Shown here piece after piece: positions 57,576 through 64,000 of a DNA stretch of 64,000 nt (position 1 is its first letter; the number at the start of each line of letters is the position of its first letter). A program made the position numbers and the translations under genes. The notes beneath the pieces are model-generated. The model was not told where the DNA came from and did no database searches. It saw only the letters and a list, made by a program, of their open reading frames with translations. The DNA is from Diadophis punctatus similis (taxonomy: Eukaryota > Chordata > Lepidosauria > Squamata > Dipsadidae): NCBI GenBank assembly GCA_023053685.1, contig JALIGW010000005.1:54416742-54480741 (forward strand), read 5' to 3'.

Positions 57576-58386
57576 CAGAGGTGGTATTCAATCGGTTCGG
57601 ACCAGTTCAAGTGAACCAGTAGTGGAAATTTAGACTGGTTCACTGAACTGGTAAATACCATCTCTGGGTAGCCCCGCCCCTGCCCGGTCACCCAGTCACC
57701 ACTTGCCCTGCCCACCCATCACCACTCGCTTGCCTTGCCCGCCTGATCGATACTTGCCCTGCCCATTCCTGCCCTATATATGTTGGCTTTGCCACATGGC
57801 CCAGCTAATCACCTCGCCAGTCGCCTCTGTGCCTCACCCGCTCTGCTCAGCTCACCAAAGGTAAGCTTGCCGCCCGCTCGCCCTTAGCCTTGGGCGAAGC
57901 CTCCGCCAGTTCACCGCCCGCAATAAGGAGGGCAAAAAATGCGGGTTGGTGTGGAGCCCAGCGGCAATGGCTCAGCCCTGGCTTGCCTTCCCTGGCAGCC
58001 AGCCACGGGAGGAAGGTAAGGTTGCGGGACGAAGAAAGAGGCGGCCCCGGGAGGAAGCGGGGAGATTGAGTAAGGGTTGGGGTCTCTGAAGGAGGGGAAA
58101 TGTGGTGATGCGTGGAGAAGTGAGAGTGGGCAGCATGCAGGAAGAGGCCATAAGTTTAGCCACCTCAGACCTTGGGCAGAAAATAATAGGTAGAAAAAGG
58201 TTGCAATAGGTGTAAGTTCAATTTTTTTTACTACCGGGTTCTGTGGGCATGGCTTGGTGGGAGTGGCTTGGTGGGGGTCATGTGACTGATTGGGCATGGC
58301 CAACTCAATGTCACTCACACCAAGGTGACGCCCCACCAAGCCACGCCCACAGAACCAGTAGTATAAAAATTTGAATCCCACCACTG
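57576..58386. mobile_element. hAT-like MITE with nested foldbacks
   Basis: Outer termini CAGAGGTGGTATTCA and TGAATCCCACCACTG-like (gaatcccaccactg at 58373-58386). The left ~90 bp (57576-57666) is itself a foldback ending 'aaataccatctctg', and the right end folds 'gttctgtgggcatggcttgg' against 'ccacgcccacagaacc'. Flanking bases show no clear duplication, so it may be two overlapping elements. Confidence 0.62.
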
Positions 58387-60155
58387 TAATAATAACTGAA
58401 TTCCATGGAGGTTTCATCTGAAGAAAAGCAGAGGTTTTTTTCTTGGACCTCTTAGAAGTGCAATATCTTGATAATTTCATTGAAGAAAAGTGACAGGTTT
58501 GGCAAAGAGCTTCATGGTCTCACTCCACAAATGATTACGATGTTTCCAAACCATTCTGGCTTCTTTTCTTTTCTTCCATTTCTGTGTTCTTCAAAGGGTG
58601 AGAATTTGCTGATACTATTGATCATCTATTCCATTCTTTGAAATATAAGTTGCTAAACAATAACTAGTCTTCCCCACAGATGTGACAATTGCCTTTAAAC
58701 CACAAAGACTCCTTGCTAAAATGTGTCATTGGGGAAAAAAGAAATATTTTATTTAGGTCAACCAAGGATGAATATTCCTTTCTGGATTTTTTGCAAGCAA
58801 TGTGCAGATGAGTAATAGGCTCAATGCCACCAGGGTCCCTTGGCGTATTCAGTATATATTTCTTTTGGATGCTGTTTTATCAGAAATATTGCCCCAGATG
58901 GATTCCAGAAATCAAGCTCTGAAACCAGGCTGAATCATTTCAGGGAAAGATAAATGTTCTTCATTCAAATTAGGCTTCTCAGTGGAGAAATCTTTTCTTG
59001 TATTCCGGTGGAAAGAGCTGCATCAGAGACAAACAAGAAATTTAATTTTTTTTAAAAACTTCAGCTTAGCTGTACAGTCTGAATAAAAACATATATGATA
59101 AAATTCAAAATAAATTCACCACTTAAATTAGGCAACAGCATGGTAGTCACTCAAAAAAGAGGACAATTTAAAAAATAAGTTCAAAGGCTTGGGAAAACAA
59201 AAAGGGCCTCGCTTGGAATCAAAATGATGCTAATGTGGATCTCACCTGAGCCTCTCTGGAGAGAGAACACCCTACATGGGTGTGTGTGGGGGGGGGGTAA
59301 GTATAGAAAAATATATTTTGTATAGAGTCCACCTCACTCCTTTGATGAGGTGAAATGATCTGAAAGAGGCCTCCATTAGGTGATCTTCACATACGAAATT
59401 CCCATGTAAGCCACACTGAATGGAAGAAAGGATGGAAGGAAGGGCAGAAAGAAGGAGATTAAATACTACATGAGTTTTGTCTTTTGAATTTACTCAACTA
59501 GATTCAGATATTTAGATCTTGAGTTAAATAACTTCTGTATAAAATATTGTGCTTTAAGAATCATAACCTGAGGTCTATAATTGAGTAGTGCAATCTAATT
59601 TGGGATAATATTCTTTACTAATGTATCAACACAACATCTTCACACTTAGAGCCAAATTCTCCGTAGCAGGACAGAATACATCAAAGGAGTTGATTTATTT
59701 TTCTGGTTTCTGTCTGTATAGCAAAAATTCAATTCTGGAATCATAACATTGTTTTTTGTTAATTAGAAGTTTCATTCAACCTTTTACATTTTTAAAAATA
59801 GTTCCACAATTAAAGATTTGGATTCAAATCAAAGTTCCTAAGTCTTTGACAAATTGTTACAATAGAAACAGGGATTTCTACATGATCCAAATTCATCTTA
59901 ATTTAATTGAGCAGATTTGCTCAAATTAAGAAGAATAGAATCAACCCTTACATAACATTCCCTGGACAACATCAGGAACCTGAAACAGTTGGAGTTAACT
60001 CTATTGCAACAATATTCACACTGATTTACAAGTGTGTAGTATAGAGTAAAAAAACTCCTGTGGTTCTCGGTTAAATTTCAATGGTTCTTTGCAAATAATT
60101 ACTCTGTTAAAAGTTATATCCCTTCCTCGCATCCAACTATGTAAAGAGAAATAAC
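58387..60155. other. Unassigned sequence, 1.8 kb
   Basis: A poly-G run near 59288-59297. No gene or named repeat. Confidence 0.35.
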
Positions 60156-60157
60156 TA

Positions 60158-61152
60158 CCGTATTTTTCGGAGTATAAGACGCACCTTAGTTTTGGGGGAG
60201 GAAAACAAGGGAAAAAGGCCTCTGCCTCCAAGCAATTTGCCAGACAGTAAACAGCAAACAGCACAGATGATATACACTGTTTGCTGTGTATTTCTGTGCA
60301 TTTGTGCCTGACCCATAGAAATAGCAAAGAATTGGAGAAATGTACATTATGCCAGAAAGTTTTCTTAAATGTAATCACACTAACTCTTCCCAATTATTTA
60401 AATAGATCTACTCCAAGGTAACTAAACTCTAATACTAAACAGGATACTGTTACATTTCATACTATACTTGTACAGAGCTGTTAAAATTAATTAAAATTTC
60501 TGGATGTATACATTATTCTCTATTATTTAAAAGAAGATACAATAGCACTGGGCCACTTCAGAGCAAGCATTTATTTTAAAAAGCTTCTTTATTTTGTTAA
60601 GTTGTCTAGATTTACAGGGATCTCCAACCTTGGCAACTTTAAGACTTGTGGACTTCAATTCCCAGAATTCCACAGCCAGCAAAGCTAACAAAGCTGGCTG
60701 TTGAATTCTGGGAGTTGAAGTCCACAAGTCTTAAAGTTGCCAAAGTTGGAGATCCCTGGCTCTAGAACAATAATAAAGCAGTCTTTAAAAATTAAGTCTA
60801 ATAATTTGAACATTCTACAGACATTTAGTTATTCACTTACCCCCTTCCATCCAGTTCAGCAAAAAATAAAAATCTGAGTGTCTCTGCCAGCTAATTGCCT
60901 CTTTGTAGTTAGTTTCACTTTCATTTTTCCACTGGCAAACCTAATCAGCTGTAGATCAGGAAACTGCTACTGACTTGCTTAGCTTTGCAGGCTCTCCCCT
61001 CTTTCCTGCAAGCAGGTAAATTGCTGGAAGACAGAGGCCAAAGGGTGGGGGTGGCTGGGTGGGTGGGGCTGCATTCGGTGTATAAGACGCACCCAAGTTT
61101 TCACCCTCTTTTGGGGGGTAAAAAGGTGCGTCTTATACTCCGAAAAATACGG
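60158..61152 (-). mobile_element. CCGTATTTTT-family element, copy 5 (995 bp)
   Basis: Termini CCGTATTTTTCGGAG and its perfect inverse, flanked by TA on both sides. The body is the inverse complement of copy 1 (5538-6551), including the palindromic insert. Perfect termini make it the best-preserved copy. Confidence 0.9.
60615..60758. mobile_element. Palindromic hAT-like MITE inside copy 5
   Basis: CAGGGATCTCCAACCTTGG at the left and its inverse ending GATCCCTG at the right. Same site within the host as 5923-6065 in copy 1. Confidence 0.85.
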
Positions 61153-61154
61153 TA

Positions 61155-61724
61155 TTTAGAAAATAGCATCAGAAAAGAGAGTAAGAGAGAGACCAAGGTG
61201 CCATATAAGAAAAAAAAAAAACGTGCTCCCATTCACTTTTAGAGCTGAACCAACTTGAACTAAGTCTAATATATTGGGTTCATGTACTAATAGCTTCTGT
61301 GTGGTATGCAATGTCAACTGTATGTTTAAGAGAAAAAGTTTGTTTGTAATAAAGTCTTTTTTGTTCTACCAAGATCAGTTAAGAATTTTTGATAGTCTAC
61401 TGCTATTCAATCAATGTGATTAAGATTAGGTAGACAGGATTAGATTATCTCAAAGCCATTGCAACAAACAAAGTTAATTTTGTTCTTAGAGAGCTTCAAT
61501 GAATAGCATGCGTTTGAGGGAGAAATGTATTATGTTTAGCAAAATTAATTTGCTACATACATTTAAAGAGCTGTCACTTCTTAGAATTAAAATGGATCTT
61601 CAGTGAAAGATGCATAAAACGTTCACTGCTCCAATCAAGTTAGCTGTCACTAAATACACTGAATGATAATATCTTTAGTAGGTTTCAGATTTTTCATCAC
61701 CCAGAATCACTGGAAGCGGGGCAG
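61155..61724. other. Unassigned sequence
   Basis: No gene or named repeat. Confidence 0.35.
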
Positions 61725-62830
61725 CATATAAATTAAATAAATTATTATGTACACAGCAATGTGAAAGAAAGCCTTCATGGCATATTAGCTTCAGTCCACC
61801 TCTTTCACTGTTCTTCAGATATTCTTCCAATGCCCTTTTTTTGTCTTCAACTGTCTGGTGTACTTGTAACATTCCATGCTCACTTATATTCATTGGTATG
61901 TAGAGTTTGTCAATATCACTGTATGGATGAAGAACTTGTTGTCAACTGTAGTCTACTAGCTGTTGGACCAGAGGTGGGTTCCTGCCGGAGCTGCCCAGTA
62001 CACAGCTCCGGTAGGGAGCGGCGGATTTCGCAACCACTCCGGAGCCCTCTCTGCCAGTCCACCTGGCGCGGCGCCATTTTCCCCCCGTCATTTTCAGTGA
62101 TTTTCGGGCGATTTTGCTTCTGCGCATGCATGGAAGCAAAATTGCGCTGAAATCTTGCAAGGGGACGTGCGCACGTGCGAGATTTCAGCACACTTTTGCC
62201 TCCACGCATGTGCGGAAGCAAAATTGTGCCAAAATCTCGCACATGCGCGCATCCCCTCATAAGATTTTGGTGCAATTTTGCTTCCGCGCATTCGCAAAAA
62301 CAGAATCACGCGAGGGGGCGCACACATTTAGCGAGCGCCCCCCCCAAAGCGTGGAGATGCGCGCGCATGGCTCTGGCAGCGAGGTAAGTGAGCAACCCGC
62401 CCCTGTGTTGGACTAACATCAGCTACGATCCTGGTTAGAATTTGAAAGTTGTTAGTAAGCAAGTAATTGGCCTGTAGTTGGCTAGTGCTGCCCCTTTTCT
62501 TGGATCTTTCCTTATCAGGTAGGTTTTGTCAGATTTTACCAATCTTCCGTTTCTCATCCTTGCTGTATGTTGTTAAATTCCTTGCCAATGTGTGCCAGGC
62601 TATCCCAACTCCTTTAATCAGGTCTTCTTTGGTCTTCTTGTTTAGCTTATTTTCTTCCATCTGTTCTAGCTTTCTTGAATCTAATCTTAGCATGCATATT
62701 TTATTTTCCTCACAGCATACAAGCCCTCTAAGATAATGCCTCACTGGGGGTAAAATTATTATTACTATCTGTTCACAGCAATGTGAAGTCACAGCTGCCA
62801 GCCCTTTTATTGGTGTTGGCTTTTATACGC
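61725..62830 (-). mobile_element. LINE remnant (possibly R4/RLE-type), interrupted by a MITE
   Basis: Minus-strand peptides: LYIPMNISEHGMLQVHQT and KKRALEEYLKNSERGGLKL left of the MITE, and NKLNKKTKEDLIKGVGIAWH with LARNLTTYSKDEKRK right of it. They have the character of a LINE polyprotein outside the RT core. I recall the first from R4-type elements; assignment is tentative. The left edge 'ggcagcatataaattaaata' looks like a separate LINE tail. Confidence 0.45.
61969..62404. mobile_element. hAT MITE with exact 8-bp target duplication
   Basis: Termini CAGAGGTGGGTTCC and (GC)AACCCGCCCCTG, flanked exactly by TGTTGGAC (61961-61968, 62405-62412). The interior alternates direct and inverted copies of a ~60-bp unit around 'ttttgcttctgcgcatg', rich in GCGCATGC-like alternation. 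Confidence 0.9.
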
Positions 62831-63816
62831 ATCCAGTTTTTCCAAGAACCCAGGATGTCATAATATATATCATAGTATATGTGTGGATCCAAGCAGTGTG
62901 GTCTTCTGCAATTTGGCAGATGAAAATTTTGTTAATATGCAGACTTGCTGTTCTAAGATGTTTTGGTATGGCACACAGTTGCAATTAACTTGTTAACATG
63001 TTTCAATGGGAGACAATTGCAAGGTCTGTGACTAATATCAGTTGGAGTAGAGTTGAGATCTCAGCAAACAATAAATTGTACTTCTCTGATCTTGTTGATA
63101 TTTCCTATCTGTATTTTTCTTGTTTGTTCCCTTTCCAGAAAAATGATGACAATTAAAAAATATTTGCTTAAATCATCCGATGATTTTCTCCCCTCTTGAG
63201 GATTACAGTATATCTTATGAGATACCCTTGTGACACATTCCTACTCCAAGAATAAGCATAGGATTCCTTGTGTGTTACTATGAATGGGATGGGAGCTGGA
63301 AGAAATCAGTAAAACCAGTTATGGGTAATTAATGACTTTATGTTTGCATAAAAGCCAATAATAATAGTGAAACCAAGACTTTTGAAAGTAACCCAAGGCC
63401 AGATAAAGCAAGTGTTTGCTTTCTCATTCTCTCTCTTCCATTCTCTTGTTCTTCTGTTTCCCATTTCACCAATGCCAAATTTTGTATAGGTGTTAGCTCT
63501 TTTTCATGCATATATGGACAGATTTTTCAAATATGTAACCTACCTGGAAATATGATTTTAAGGGGTTAAATACTGATTTGATCATATGGACAAAATCTCT
63601 TCGGAAAGGTGTTCTTTCATGGTTAAAGAATTCATAAGGGATACATTTAAGCAGCTACCACATGGGACAATCCTGCTAATTTCTGTCCATCCCAAAATTC
63701 TCTGCAAAATGAAACTCAGGAAGAGTTAGGATTGGTTGAAGTTAGGATGGATCATCATCAGCATATGATATTTGGTTTGCTGGCTGAGTGGAATATAAAT
63801 CATTATTAGATACTGA
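62831..63816. other. Unassigned sequence
   Basis: No gene or named repeat recognised. Confidence 0.35.
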
Positions 63817-64000
63817 TGATATTTTATTTTATTTTATTTATTTATTTTATTCCTTCTTATAAGCCACCCAACTCCCGAGGGACTCAGGGCAGCGTACAAC
63901 ATGTAAGAAGAACAATAATACTAATTAAAAACAATTATAAAAAATTTAAAAGGACATTATCATCGTTCATACGTGGGCATAATTTTATGCCTTATTCAGC
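63817..64000 (-). mobile_element. L2 LINE 3' end, minus strand, cut by window edge
   Basis: Minus strand reads TACGCTGCCCTGAGTCCCTC, GGGAGTTGGGTGGCTTATAA, then an (ATAAA)n tail. It matches the 3' end of the copy at 18381 in opposite orientation. The remainder lies beyond 64000. Confidence 0.82.

Overview
This window looks like non-bacterial, repeat-dense vertebrate DNA, most likely from a squamate reptile and probably a snake. The evidence is the mix of CR1 LINEs with a (GAATA)n tail, BovB (RTE) and L2 LINEs, tRNA-derived SINEs with AAATA tails, many hAT-type foldback elements, a DIRS-type tyrosine-recombinase retrotransposon, and long microsatellites seeded by SINE/LINE tails. The species call is inference; no species-specific gene is visible.

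The only host protein-coding sequence I can support is one exon on the minus strand (3970-4223). It encodes a signal peptide followed by a cysteine-rich LRR N-terminal cap that I recognise as the start of MXRA5 (matrix-remodelling associated 5, adlican). A CpG-rich block at about 10600-11060, with a strong minus-strand splice donor at 10584/10583, is a plausible promoter and non-coding first exon. If so, 4224-10583 is MXRA5 intron 1, the rest of the gene lies to the left of the window, and about 53 kb to the right is upstream or intergenic.

Layout. 1-4 kb: a hAT foldback element with an exact 8-bp duplication, a minus-strand BovB relic and two SINEs. 4-11 kb: the MXRA5 exon, TIR/MITE nests, a CR1 LINE and the CpG island. 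11-28 kb: LINE relics, a DIRS-related terminus, compound microsatellites, a LINE-in-SINE nest, a solo LTR and more MITEs. 28.8-34.8 kb: a structurally canonical DIRS element on the minus strand, with inverted terminal repeats, an internal complementary region, gag-like, RT/RNase H/methyltransferase-like and tyrosine recombinase reading frames. Two of its frames carry in-frame stops; the recombinase is open with R-H-R-Y present. 35.3-38.4 kb: a CR1 split by a hAT element with an exact 8-bp duplication; the hAT contains a large palindrome, a higher-order GAATA satellite and the C-terminal end of a hAT transposase. 40-64 kb: a BovB fragment, SINEs, microsatellites, a 2-kb hAT-like element holding a ~180-bp-arm palindrome, further MITEs and an L2 tail at the right edge.

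A non-autonomous family with termini CCGTATTTTT flanked by TA occurs five times; two copies sit inside members of another MITE family. Three dispersed relics share a hammerhead-ribozyme-like core (GATGA...GAAAC, then GTC in two). I see no tRNA, rRNA, CRISPR or operon. All repeat family names are from memory of sequence motifs, not from a database search.
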